Origin: an uncultured Granulosicoccus sp.
GTDB lineage: Bacteria > Pseudomonadota > Gammaproteobacteria > Granulosicoccales > Granulosicoccaceae
Direction: 5' to 3'
Length of the DNA: 64,000 nucleotides
Assembly (NCBI GenBank): GCA_937991945.1
Contig: CALKLO010000005.1
Coordinates: forward strand, 1 to 64,000
Part shown: one piece after another, positions 40,107 through 50,839 of the stretch
How positions within the stretch are numbered: position 1 is the stretch's first letter
Layout of the letters: each line of letters starts with the position of its first letter
Made by a program: the position numbers and the translations under genes
Notes under the pieces: generated by a model
What the model was told of the DNA's origin: nothing
Database searches by the model: none
Seen by the model: only the letters and a program-made list of their open reading frames with translations

Positions 40107-41279
40107 ATGATCAGGTTACTTTTCTTCATCGTGTGCATAGCCTTAGGGGTTATCACAGGCTGGTGGCTATCCTCTGGCCCCCTGCCCGTGGCAAACTTTG
40201 TCCACAACTTACCGTTCAGTACGAAACTGGGCTCCCAGACAGATTCACGGATCAGCCAAAACACGGTATCAACAGCCACGAGCACAGACCAGAACACAGA
40301 AAACGCGAGCATCAATAGCCCTGTTGTTCTGAGTTACCACGACGGCATCATGAAAGTGGCCCCATCGGTCATTAGCTTATTTGCCCGAGACACGGCCGAA
40401 GATCGACCCGTCAGCCAAGGCTCTGGGGTTATTGTTGACACCAACGGCATCATCTTGACGAATTTGCACCTTATTGATGGTCGCGACCTAATCACGGTAG
40501 TTCTCAGCGATGGCCGCAGATACTCAGGCCTTCTCATAGGCAGTGATCAAGAAACCGATCTGGCGGTCGTTCGAATTGCCGCGAAAAACCTACCCGCCCT
40601 CGAGCTAGACGAAGCAGACCCGTTGCGCGTCGGCGATGTGGTTTTGGCTATCGGCAACCCTTTTGGTGTTGGCCAAACCGTGACCCAGGGAATCGTCAGC
40701 GCAACACGCCGGCGAGTAGCAGGCGGTACGGTATGGCAAAACTTCATTCAAATCGATGCAGCGATAAATCCTGGTAATTCAGGTGGCGCACTCATCAATC
40801 CGATGGGGCAGCTGGTCGGCGTTAACACCGCCGTATTCAGAGGCGACTCCAGCGCAATGGGTATTGGCTTCTCTATACCGGCGGACCTACTAGCGCAGGT
40901 GGTTCCTCAGATCATTGAAAACGGCTCTGTCGCTCGAGGTTGGTTAGGCATCGGCGTAGACGACATCACGATGTTCCCTGTGTTGCGCCAACTAGAGTTT
41001 GAAGGCGCAGTCATTACCGCCGTCATCGACGACAGCCCCGCTAGCAAGGGCGGACTTAAACCAATGGATATCGTCGTACGTCTCGGTGAGCAACCTATCA
41101 CCAGCGCAACACAGCTTCTACTGCAAGTGTCGGCACTGCCGCCCGGGGCAACCGTAAAGCTAAGCATTTACCGTAGCCAAGCCAACCTGCTGACGGCTTC
41201 AAACCAAAACATCGAGCTGCAGGCGGTTGATCTGAAAATGAAGCTAGGCACAAGGCCGCAACTCAACAGCAAGCGCTAA
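40107..41279 (+). CDS. degS: DegS/AlgW-type membrane-anchored periplasmic serine protease
   Basis: A 390-residue HtrA-family protease. An N-terminal anchor (residues 2-22) is followed by about 55 polar residues, the trypsin-like domain and one PDZ domain. The catalytic triad is His in TNLHLIDG, Asp in ETDLAVVRI and Ser in NPGNSGGALIN. One PDZ (GWLGIGVDDI onward) plus a membrane anchor fits DegS/AlgW, which cleaves an anti-sigma factor on envelope stress, rather than two-PDZ DegP. Position between the pet genes and the hisG-murA block agrees with algW of Pseudomonas. Confidence 0.9.
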   Translation: MIRLLFFIVCIALGVITGWWLSSGPLPVANFVHNLPFSTKLGSQTDSRISQNTVSTATSTDQNTENASINSPVVLSYHDGIMKVAPSVISLFARDTAEDRPVSQGSGVIVDTNGIILTNLHLIDGRDLITVVLSDGRRYSGLLIGSDQETDLAVVRIAAKNLPALELDEADPLRVGDVVLAIGNPFGVGQTVTQGIVSATRRRVAGGTVWQNFIQIDAAINPGNSGGALINPMGQLVGVNTAVFRGDSSAMGIGFSIPADLLAQVVPQIIENGSVARGWLGIGVDDITMFPVLRQLEFEGAVITAVIDDSPASKGGLKPMDIVVRLGEQPITSATQLLLQVSALPPGATVKLSIYRSQANLLTASNQNIELQAVDLKMKLGTRPQLNSKR

Positions 41280-41298
41280 TACACTTGCTCAAGGCGAT

Positions 41299-43545
41299 TC
41301 AGCGAATCCAGCTTTTGCTACGCCAGTTCTCTTGTTGACGTACCAATAAGAAAATCCAAAGTGCTAACCAAGACCATCCCAACGCGCCCGACGATTTAGC
41401 GGCACTAAGCGTGGAGTCACCATCGGCTGTTGTCTCAGAGGGCGTCAGTGAACTAATTGGCGGCTGACTACCGCTAATCAAATGCTGCGAGGATGCCCCA
41501 CCCTCAACGAGTACCGTTGCCAGATTATCTGACGAACGCAACTCAAGCAAACCGATAGGCGTCAGCTGTGCCGACACCGGAGAATCACTGTTAAGAAACG
41601 GCTCGTTAACGACAAACGAGATAGTCTGCTGAGAGCCTGGTTGAATGCCATCGATAAAGCACATGGCACTTGTCGGCGTTTGGACACGACAGCCTGCGGG
41701 CCACTCAACTTGGTCGGGACTACTTGTCTCAACTTCAAGCTGAGCATCCAGTGTTAACACGGCATCTGGATTCACAATATCGAAATTAACAACTGACCCG
41801 GTAGACGACGCATTCAATGATAAATCGACGCTATTGATTAAGCATTGCTTTGCATGAGATTGCAAAATACTCGCCTGACTGCACGAGGTAAATTCTGGAT
41901 CCGTGCTACTTGAAATATTGGGCCACATTAACGAGCTAGAGTTCGTATTGCACTCAGTGTCTGTATCGTGTTGCGCACCCAAAGAATGGCCAAGCTCGTG
42001 AGTGAGTAACACATCGCCAAAACGCGACGGTGTTGTCACACCCACATCGTATCCGTCGACTCTACACGCGGTATCAATCCAAGCCAGACCCAACGTCACA
42101 TCGGAGCGAGGGTTACCCGTGAACAAATAGGTTAACGCGCTGCTACCAAATAAGGTTTCGTATTGCAGACGATATTCTCTGAAGGTTCGGAGTATGGTTT
42201 CAAGAGTCACTCGACCTAGGTTCATAGGGTCGTCGTCTTCTCGAAGCGTCACCGCCTCATCCAACACTAGCGCCAAACCAAACTGTCGGTAGATACCATC
42301 AGCAACGTTCATGTTGTTGAGCGCTTCAACCAAGCCAGAACCTGCATAGTATCGGTTGTATTGGCTATCGATAACAATCGACACAGGCACTGCACGCACA
42401 TCGGTCTGCACGGTTCGCGAACGCGACTCTAGAGATTCCTGCAACTCTTCGGGAGGGGCAATTAACGCATCTATTCCGAGCACGCTATCCGCTAAATCAG
42501 ACGACATAGTTCGCGTACTGTCGTCTTCGCGAGTTCGTGGCTGGTAGTAATCTAACGTGCCAATTAAGTTGTCGGGTTGAACCTGATATTGCTTGCCGTT
42601 GATGAACACAGCCCCACTAATAGCACTTTGCTGCAACACAACTCTTACCCAACTATCATCGATGCCTTCAACCACTCCATCGTAAACACCAACTGATGGA
42701 GGCAGCTGATTGGACAAGTCACCATCCAACCATTGCGTTTGACGGGTCAATGGGCTGGGAACAAGCAACAGCTGCAAGTCGAGCCCGTTGACGTTAACAG
42801 ACACTCGCAGCTTTCCATCCGATTGCTTCTGGCGCGACCCAAGTCGACTAGCGGTGGTTACCCGCTCTTCAACAATAGCCAGTCGTCGATCAGCTCTATC
42901 AAACCAGTAACGCGATAAAACGGTGCCCTTGGGCCACCTAAACTCTAAAGGCAAATTCAACGCGGTATGCCTGTCACGAAGATCCATTAATAAGATTTTC
43001 GCTGCATCTGTATTGCCTAATTGCTCCAAGGCGATAGCTTCAAGATACTGCGCCGAATCCGTATAAGCAGACTCGGGAAAGCGCGACTCTAAGGTTCGCA
43101 AAGAAACGATAGCCTTAGCAAAATCATAGCGATCCATAACCTGAAGATAAGCAATGATGTACAAAGCATCATCGGTGAGTGTTCCCGCAGGATCAGCCGA
43201 TGCTATTGTTCCCAGCGACACTAAGGCTGCATCCATATCGCCGTCATCTCGCAGATTCAGTGCCGCTAGAAAGACCCTGAGCGATTCACCTGCATCAGCA
43301 GATTCCTGCAACACGGCCATGCGAGTTTGAACACCAGCAATTTTCGAAAACGACGGATAACGACTCTGCACTTGTCGCAAGTTCGCTAACGCTTGCGAAT
43401 AGTTCTGAGCCTCTATTTGTTCGAGCGCTAGTGAGTAGGCTCTCTCGGCAAGCATCTCATTTGCAGATTGAGACTGAGCTGACGCCGTCGATACAAACAA
43501 TGCCATTGCGACACCGCACAAGGCACGCTTAAACGAAGCATTCAC
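41299..43545 (-). CDS. Secreted reprolysin/ADAM-like (M12B) zinc metalloprotease with TPR-like repeats
   Basis: A 748-residue exported protein. Residues 1-24 are a signal peptide ending in ASAQ. Residues 30-190 are helical, TPR-like (AERAYSLALEQIEAQNYSQA). Residues about 245-335 resemble the M12B propeptide (VYDGVVEGIDDSWVRVVL, GAVFINGKQYQVQP). Residues 385-570 form a metzincin domain: zinc site HELGHSLGAQHD at 516-527, Met-turn SSLMWP with M540, and a C-terminal FTSCSQASI ... CLI pattern like ADAM proteases. Two beta-rich segments follow. The C-terminus (GALGWSWLALWIFLLVRQQ, then a basic tail) looks like a GlyGly-CTERM-type sorting signal. It follows the HAMP gene by 17 bases. Specific substrate unknown. 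Confidence 0.85.
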   Translation of the reverse strand: MNASFKRALCGVAMALFVSTASAQSQSANEMLAERAYSLALEQIEAQNYSQALANLRQVQSRYPSFSKIAGVQTRMAVLQESADAGESLRVFLAALNLRDDGDMDAALVSLGTIASADPAGTLTDDALYIIAYLQVMDRYDFAKAIVSLRTLESRFPESAYTDSAQYLEAIALEQLGNTDAAKILLMDLRDRHTALNLPLEFRWPKGTVLSRYWFDRADRRLAIVEERVTTASRLGSRQKQSDGKLRVSVNVNGLDLQLLLVPSPLTRQTQWLDGDLSNQLPPSVGVYDGVVEGIDDSWVRVVLQQSAISGAVFINGKQYQVQPDNLIGTLDYYQPRTREDDSTRTMSSDLADSVLGIDALIAPPEELQESLESRSRTVQTDVRAVPVSIVIDSQYNRYYAGSGLVEALNNMNVADGIYRQFGLALVLDEAVTLREDDDPMNLGRVTLETILRTFREYRLQYETLFGSSALTYLFTGNPRSDVTLGLAWIDTACRVDGYDVGVTTPSRFGDVLLTHELGHSLGAQHDTDTECNTNSSSLMWPNISSSTDPEFTSCSQASILQSHAKQCLINSVDLSLNASSTGSVVNFDIVNPDAVLTLDAQLEVETSSPDQVEWPAGCRVQTPTSAMCFIDGIQPGSQQTISFVVNEPFLNSDSPVSAQLTPIGLLELRSSDNLATVLVEGGASSQHLISGSQPPISSLTPSETTADGDSTLSAAKSSGALGWSWLALWIFLLVRQQENWRSKSWIR

Positions 43546-43562
43546 GTAACTTACCCCTTAAG

Positions 43563-44222
43563 TTATCGTTTGCTTATTCGTCGCGTCTTTGCCCCTGCCG
43601 CATCCTTGAACGTATCGTTTTTAGCGCGTGAATCGCCATCGAAATAGGTCAATACTTCACGACATCCTACAAGCGCCTGCCGTATATCACTGTCTTCAGG
43701 GTTGGGCTGATCCTGCAGATTATCAAGCACCTTGGTGAGTTCTCGGGCCTCAGTGATTTTCCCATCGACTTGATCCAATGCACGGTTAAGTGCCACGCAC
43801 AACTCATTGAACTCTTGGCTATCCTCAGTACGCAAGCGCACATCAAGGTTACCATCGCCAATTTCGTTCAAAGCACGTTTGATCGCCAGGATGGGATTGC
43901 CCAATTTACGCAGCACGTAAACCGCAATACTACCGGTGACGAGACCATTAATAGCCAACATGGCGACTAACCACCAACCCAGAACGCTACTCATGGACGG
44001 TATGGCATCGCCTAACCCGCCCATATCTTCGGAAGCAAACAGTAACGGCGCATTGCCTGCGACTAAATTACCTAAGAAGCTGTAATAGAAAACACCCAGC
44101 ACGATCGTTGACTGAACAATGAAGAATCCAGTCATTATCATGATCCGACGAATCAACCGAAGCTGGAATGCCTTGTCAGTGAATAATGACTTTGGAAACG
44201 AAGCGTCAGAAGAACGCGCCAT
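43563..44222 (-). CDS. HAMP-domain membrane protein without an output domain
   Basis: A 219-residue protein with two membrane segments (about residues 28-52 and 82-103) separated by a short periplasmic loop. A HAMP-like linker follows (about 105-160: VLRKLGNPILAIKRALNEIG, then GDGNLDVRLRTEDSQEF). The remaining 60 residues are polar, partly coiled-coil, with a basic end. There is no kinase, cyclase or methyl-accepting domain, so it cannot signal alone in the usual way. It is the upstream partner of the metalloprotease and probably co-transcribed. Function unknown. Confidence 0.75.
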   Translation of the reverse strand: MARSSDASFPKSLFTDKAFQLRLIRRIMIMTGFFIVQSTIVLGVFYYSFLGNLVAGNAPLLFASEDMGGLGDAIPSMSSVLGWWLVAMLAINGLVTGSIAVYVLRKLGNPILAIKRALNEIGDGNLDVRLRTEDSQEFNELCVALNRALDQVDGKITEARELTKVLDNLQDQPNPEDSDIRQALVGCREVLTYFDGDSRAKNDTFKDAAGAKTRRISKR

Positions 44223-44324
44223 GGTATACCCCTGCTGGATACTCGAAACATAACGAGCGATACAGGGCGGATCGGCTTAATGACTAATTACTTGACGGGC
44301 TCAACACTCTGCAAGAGCACTTTC

Positions 44325-44355
44325 GTGGTCCACACACTCTATTGACGTGGACCAC
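44325..44355. other. Perfect inverted repeat between aroG and the HAMP gene
   Basis: GTGGTCCAC and GTGGACCAC, nine exact bases each, flank 13 bases. It lies 28 bases after the aroG stop. Neither side has a T-run, so it is only a possible terminator; it could be an operator for the HAMP/protease pair about 100 bases downstream. Confidence 0.4.
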
Positions 44356-44382
44356 TTATCAAAATTGCAGCGCTACATAACC

Positions 44383-45438
44383 TCAAGTATTGCGTCTAGC
44401 TTTTACAGCCTCAGCTAATTGCTCAAGCATGGGAATAGTGTCGTCCCAAGAAATACAAGCATCAGTCACACTCTGTCCACGAACAAGCGGCTTGTTGCTA
44501 GGGTTTTGATTGCCTTCTACCAGGTTACTTTCGATCATGACACCCATAATACGTTTGTCGCCATCTTGTACTTGTGCACAGATGTCGCGGCACACGTAAC
44601 GTTGGCGTCTGTGTAGTTTGCGAGAGTTTGCATGGCTACAGTCGATCATAACTCGCTCAGGTAATCCGGATTTAACCAACAAAGCACTGGCATCATCGAC
44701 GCTTGCAGCATCGTAGTTAGTGTGAGATTTGCCGCCGCGCAAAATAACATGGCAATCGTCGTTGCCTGAAGTTTGAAAAATAGCTGAGTTGCCATCCTTA
44801 GTCACAGATAGAAAATTATGCGAACCTCGTGCAGCGCCAATAGCATCAACCGCAATTTGAATGCTGCCAGCAGTACCGTTCTTAAACCCGACGGGGCAAG
44901 ACAAACCCGAGGCTAATTCTCGATGTCCTTGGCTTTCAGTGGTTCTGGCGCCAATAGCACCCCACCCTACGAAGTCAGCAATATATTGTGGGCTGATTAA
45001 ATCTAAGTATTCAACGCCTGCAGGAATGCCTCTGTCATTAATGTCGGATAACAGACGTCTGGCAATTTCCAAACCTTCGTTTATTTGAAATGTGTTGTCC
45101 ATTGTCGGGTCATTAATCAAACCCTTCCAACCCACGGTTGTGCGAGGCTTTTCAAAATAAACACGCATGACAATGCACAGTTCTTCGCGCAAAGATGGAT
45201 TCAACGCAGCCAGTTTTTCAGCATATTCAAGCGCTGCATCAGGGTCATGAATAGAGCACGGCCCGACAATGACCACAAGACGATCATCGCGTCCTTGCAA
45301 AATATCTCGAACATCGCTGCGACAACGAGTCACAGTCGTTGCGGCGGCCTCACTCACAGGCACAAGAGACATTAGCTCCTCTGGCGTGCGAAGCTCTCTG
45401 GTTCCTGTGATTCTTAAATCGTCCGTATTGGTAGTCAT
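44383..45438 (-). CDS. aroG: 3-deoxy-7-phosphoheptulonate synthase (class I)
   Basis: A 351-residue DAHP synthase that condenses erythrose 4-phosphate and phosphoenolpyruvate at the entry of the aromatic pathway. Family motifs are VIVGPCSIHDP, RVYFEKPRTTVGWKGLINDP, GARTTESQGHRELASG and IDCSHANSRK. Which of the AroF/G/H feedback classes it belongs to cannot be settled by eye; aroG is used for the family. It starts 21 bases after the hisG stop, so it is probably in a murA-hisG-aroG operon. Confidence 0.93.
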   Translation of the reverse strand: MTTNTDDLRITGTRELRTPEELMSLVPVSEAAATTVTRCRSDVRDILQGRDDRLVVIVGPCSIHDPDAALEYAEKLAALNPSLREELCIVMRVYFEKPRTTVGWKGLINDPTMDNTFQINEGLEIARRLLSDINDRGIPAGVEYLDLISPQYIADFVGWGAIGARTTESQGHRELASGLSCPVGFKNGTAGSIQIAVDAIGAARGSHNFLSVTKDGNSAIFQTSGNDDCHVILRGGKSHTNYDAASVDDASALLVKSGLPERVMIDCSHANSRKLHRRQRYVCRDICAQVQDGDKRIMGVMIESNLVEGNQNPSNKPLVRGQSVTDACISWDDTIPMLEQLAEAVKARRNT

Positions 45439-45459
45439 GAAAGGCTGTGTACTCTTGTT

Positions 45460-47498
<2,039 letters not shown>

Positions 47499-47528
47499 TC
47501 AAAAATTAATCAGCCCGCGTGGGGAAGA

Positions 47529-47834
47529 TTATATCAGGCCGTCAACCTGACAAACGCCCGCAAGCTGACGAAGGCTGTCTGGAATCTGATTAAAAGTGAC
47601 AGAATGTTTTTCCGAACGGGCAATAGCCAGCCATTCGATCATCAGGGCAAGCCCAACACTGTTGCTCTCAGACACACCTGATAGATTAATTTCTAACTGC
47701 GGATTGCCTTTAATGTGCTTTGCAACCTCACTAAGTGCATCTCTGGCCGTAACAAAATTCAAGGCGCCAGACACGTGACAAATATGACCGTCGAGCTTGA
47801 TTGTGGCACCCCTTGCGTCACTCACTTGGGTCAT
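47529..47834 (-). CDS. mlaB: MlaB, STAS-domain subunit of the Mla transporter
   Basis: A 101-residue STAS protein that stabilises the MlaFE ATPase. The STAS core is LEINLSGVSESNSVGLALM, with a serine at the position often phosphorylated in STAS proteins. It overlaps the mlaC stop by four bases and is last in mlaFEDCB. Confidence 0.9.
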   Translation of the reverse strand: MTQVSDARGATIKLDGHICHVSGALNFVTARDALSEVAKHIKGNPQLEINLSGVSESNSVGLALMIEWLAIARSEKHSVTFNQIPDSLRQLAGVCQVDGLI

Positions 47835-48436
47835 GACCTATTGTTACGCTCTTTAAGCGTTTCGATGAGCCCAGCAATTCCGCCTTTATCGATCTCATTG
47901 GAGAATGCAGAACGATAGCTTGTCACCAAACTAATGCTGTTGACCTCGATGTCATAGATTGACCAGCCATCTTTGTCTCTGAGCTTGTAGACGACTGGGA
48001 CATCACTACCACCAGATTGACTGAAAGTGGATCGGACAACCGCTCGGTCTTCTCGGTCTTCAGGGCGGAACGGCTCGAAATTAATCGACTCGCCACTGTA
48101 TTCAGCCAAAGCACCGGTGTAGGTATTGAGCAACAACGTTTTGAACTCGACAACCAACTCGACTTTTTGATCAGCGTCAGCTTTACGCCAAAACTTACCC
48201 ACCGCAAGCTTGGTCATGGTGTTGAAATCTAAATTTGGCACGATTAACTCGTCAACCCGAGACTGCAAGTATTCGGAGTCAGCTTGAATCTTGTCACCAT
48301 CGTTTTTAAGTACATCAAGCATTGTCGTGATGGACTCGACAACCATTTTTTGAGCTGGATGGTCCTCAGCACGAACCATAGAACTGGTGAAGCTGAGAGC
48401 AATCGCTACAAGTACCACAGAAAGATTTTTAAACAT
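47831..48436 (-). CDS. mlaC: MlaC, periplasmic phospholipid shuttle
   Basis: A 201-residue periplasmic protein that carries phospholipids between MlaA and MlaFEDB. I chose the ATG at 48436, which gives a clean signal peptide ending in MVRA and has AAGAG nine bases upstream; an ATG three codons earlier abuts that site, and the frame opens further upstream. Family matches include VGKFWRKADADQKVELVVEF and VNSISLVTSYRSAF. Confidence 0.93.
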   Translation of the reverse strand: MFKNLSVVLVAIALSFTSSMVRAEDHPAQKMVVESITTMLDVLKNDGDKIQADSEYLQSRVDELIVPNLDFNTMTKLAVGKFWRKADADQKVELVVEFKTLLLNTYTGALAEYSGESINFEPFRPEDREDRAVVRSTFSQSGGSDVPVVYKLRDKDGWSIYDIEVNSISLVTSYRSAFSNEIDKGGIAGLIETLKERNNRS

Positions 48437-48517
48437 CACATTCATCTCTTGTATAGACCTACCTGACGCATTATTTTGCATCAGGCATTTAAATAGGTTT
48501 CCAGGGGAGCTGGATCA

Positions 48518-48979
48518 TTAGCTTCCACCAGAACGGCTGAACAGAACCTGACCAATCAGTCGCTCGAGAACAATAGCGGACTGAGTTAGCGTTATTTCGT
48601 CATCATTTTGCAGAAAATCCTCTTCTGCGCCTGGATCCAAACCAATGTACTGCTCACCGAGCAACCCAGAGGTGTAGATGCTGGCGGTGGTATCCAGCGG
48701 AAATGCATCGAAGGCCTTATCTAGCCTTAGAGTCACCATGGCTTCAAAGTTCTCTGGATCGTAAATAATGCGGGTCACTTCACCTACCCGAACACCACTG
48801 GCCGACACTCGAGCGCGCTCTTTCAAGCCACCAATGTTTTCAAATTTCGCTGTGAGCGTATAGCCCTCAGAGCTGTTGAGGCTGGTCAAATTGCTCACTT
48901 TCATGGCCAACACAAACATTGCTAGCAAAAACAGCAACATAAACAGACCAACCAAAATCTCAGACGTACGTGAATTCAT
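48518..48979 (-). CDS. mlaD: MlaD, MCE-domain subunit of the Mla transporter
   Basis: A 153-residue protein with an N-terminal membrane helix (residues 7-27) and one MCE domain (YTLTAKFENIGGLKERARV, then GVRVGEVTRI). MlaD hexamers form the lipid channel above MlaE. The TSGLLGEQYIGLDPG segment is diagnostic. Length is normal. Confidence 0.95.
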   Translation of the reverse strand: MNSRTSEILVGLFMLLFLLAMFVLAMKVSNLTSLNSSEGYTLTAKFENIGGLKERARVSASGVRVGEVTRIIYDPENFEAMVTLRLDKAFDAFPLDTTASIYTSGLLGEQYIGLDPGAEEDFLQNDDEITLTQSAIVLERLIGQVLFSRSGGS

Positions 48980-48999
48980 TTGTAATCCCAGACAATGTC

Positions 49000-49776
49000 T
49001 TAAAACATGACTGCTGTTAGTAGAAAATCAAGGCCTAATATAGCCAGCGACGAATAAACAACAGTACGAGTTGTGGCGCTACTGACACCTTCCGATGTCG
49101 GTATGCAATCAGCCCCTTCGAATATGGATATCCAGCTCACTACGAATCCAAAGACCAAACCTTTGACAAGTCCGTTGCAAACATCGTGAGTAAAACTAAC
49201 TGAACTGTGCATTTGCGACCAATAGGCGTTGGCATCTACACCTAAGACTTCGACGCCTACTAAGTGCCCACCCATAACACCCACGGCACTAAACATCGCG
49301 GCTAGCATGGGCAAAGCGATGAAACCGGCCAAAAACCGAGGAGCAAATACTCGCTTAAAGGGGTCAACCGCCATCATCTCGAGACCTGATAGCTGCTCAG
49401 TTGCCTTCATTAAGCCAATTTCAGCAGTCATCGCTGAACCGGCCCGACCAGCAAATAACAACCCTGTTACAACGGGGCCTAGCTCTCTCACTAGAGTTAA
49501 GGCGACTAGCGTGCCGACGCGCTCTTCTTGGCCAAAATCAATGAGAGTGTTGTAGAACTGTAATGAAAGCACCATGCCGACGAACAAGCCTGACACTAGA
49601 ACAATGGATAGGGTCATGACGCCAGAGGCGTGCAACTGTTTGACTAACAACGATGGCCGCTTGACCAAGGAAGCCAAGGCTGCCACCAGATGGAACAAGA
49701 AAAGCGTCGCCCGCCCTAGTCGCTCCAGCTTGCCCAGCCAATAGGCTCCAAACTTTTGCAGAAAGTTGCTCATCAC
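49000..49776 (-). CDS. mlaE: MlaE, permease of the Mla transporter
   Basis: A 258-residue inner-membrane permease with about five membrane segments. Conserved parts include LVRELGPVVTGLLFAGRAGS and ATEQLSGLEMMAVDP, the coupling region to MlaF. It overlaps mlaF by four bases. Confidence 0.96.
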   Translation of the reverse strand: MMSNFLQKFGAYWLGKLERLGRATLFLFHLVAALASLVKRPSLLVKQLHASGVMTLSIVLVSGLFVGMVLSLQFYNTLIDFGQEERVGTLVALTLVRELGPVVTGLLFAGRAGSAMTAEIGLMKATEQLSGLEMMAVDPFKRVFAPRFLAGFIALPMLAAMFSAVGVMGGHLVGVEVLGVDANAYWSQMHSSVSFTHDVCNGLVKGLVFGFVVSWISIFEGADCIPTSEGVSSATTRTVVYSSLAILGLDFLLTAVMF

Positions 49777-50582
49777 AATTTCCCGAGAAGCTGGGCTTCG
49801 TAGTCCGGAGCCGGTGCTTGAAAAGGCACCGGGCCATCGGGCTTACCTTGTAAAAATTGTTGTATCCATTCTGAGGTGGAAGATTTCAGCTGTTCTGGCG
49901 AACCAGCCTCAACAACGATTCCTTCTGAAATAACCACTAAATAGTCTGAAATAGACATTGCCTCTTCGAGGTCGTGCGACACCATAAGACTGGTTAACCC
50001 AAGTGCTGTGTTTACGGTTTGAATCAACTCTAACAACACACCCATAGAGATGGGATCCTGCCCTGTAAAAGGTTCGTCGTACATAATCATCATGGGATCG
50101 AACACCAGCGCTCGCGCCAAAGCCGCTCGACGAGCCATGCCGCCTGAGAGCTCAGCAGGTGAGAAATCTTTCGCACCGCGCAATCCAACAGCGTGCAAAC
50201 GCATGAGTACCAAATGACTGATTAAACTCTCTGGGAGATCAGTGTGTTCTCTTAATGGGTAGGCAACGTTCTCAAACACACTCAGATCTGTTAACAACGC
50301 ACCGGATTGAAACAACATGCCCATTCGTTTGCGCAGATCGTATAGTTTGTTTCGAGATAGCTCACCTACATTTAAGCCATCGACAACGATACTGCCGCTG
50401 GCGGCCTTAAGCTGGCCACCAATCATTTTTAAGAGGGTGGTTTTTCCGGTACCGCTAGGGCCGAGAATAGTCGTGACTTTGCCGCGTGGAATATCAACGC
50501 TCAGCCCACGGAAAATCGCATTGCTCCCCCGTGAAAAATGGAGATCGCGAATCTTAACCAGCGCCTCTCCTTCTTCAGACAT
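49773..50582 (-). CDS. mlaF: MlaF, ATPase of the Mla phospholipid transporter
   Basis: A 269-residue ABC ATPase. Walker A is GPSGTGKTT, the signature is LSGGMARRAALARAL and Walker B is MIMYDEPFTGQDP. MlaF powers phospholipid movement between inner and outer membranes. It is first in mlaFEDCB and divergent from mlaA across 257 bases in which I found no confident promoter. Confidence 0.96.
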   Translation of the reverse strand: MSEEGEALVKIRDLHFSRGSNAIFRGLSVDIPRGKVTTILGPSGTGKTTLLKMIGGQLKAASGSIVVDGLNVGELSRNKLYDLRKRMGMLFQSGALLTDLSVFENVAYPLREHTDLPESLISHLVLMRLHAVGLRGAKDFSPAELSGGMARRAALARALVFDPMMIMYDEPFTGQDPISMGVLLELIQTVNTALGLTSLMVSHDLEEAMSISDYLVVISEGIVVEAGSPEQLKSSTSEWIQQFLQGKPDGPVPFQAPAPDYEAQLLGKL

Positions 50583-50839
50583 GTCTATGGGTGAACTCTA
50601 TTACTATCATTGTGAAATAAGTGTACCAGTTTGAATCTGCGCCAATCGTAAGCGTATGTACAGCATACTGACTATTGAAGCGTAACTGCTAGGGTCACCT
50701 TAGTTACTTCTTGGCAATTAGCTAATCAGGCTAATATCATTGTGCCAATGAACTTTCGCATTGTGTAATGGTCGAGCAAAGGGTCAACTACACTCACCTT
50801 ATTGATTCTAACAAGCGCCGAAAAACTGGCACAAAACTC

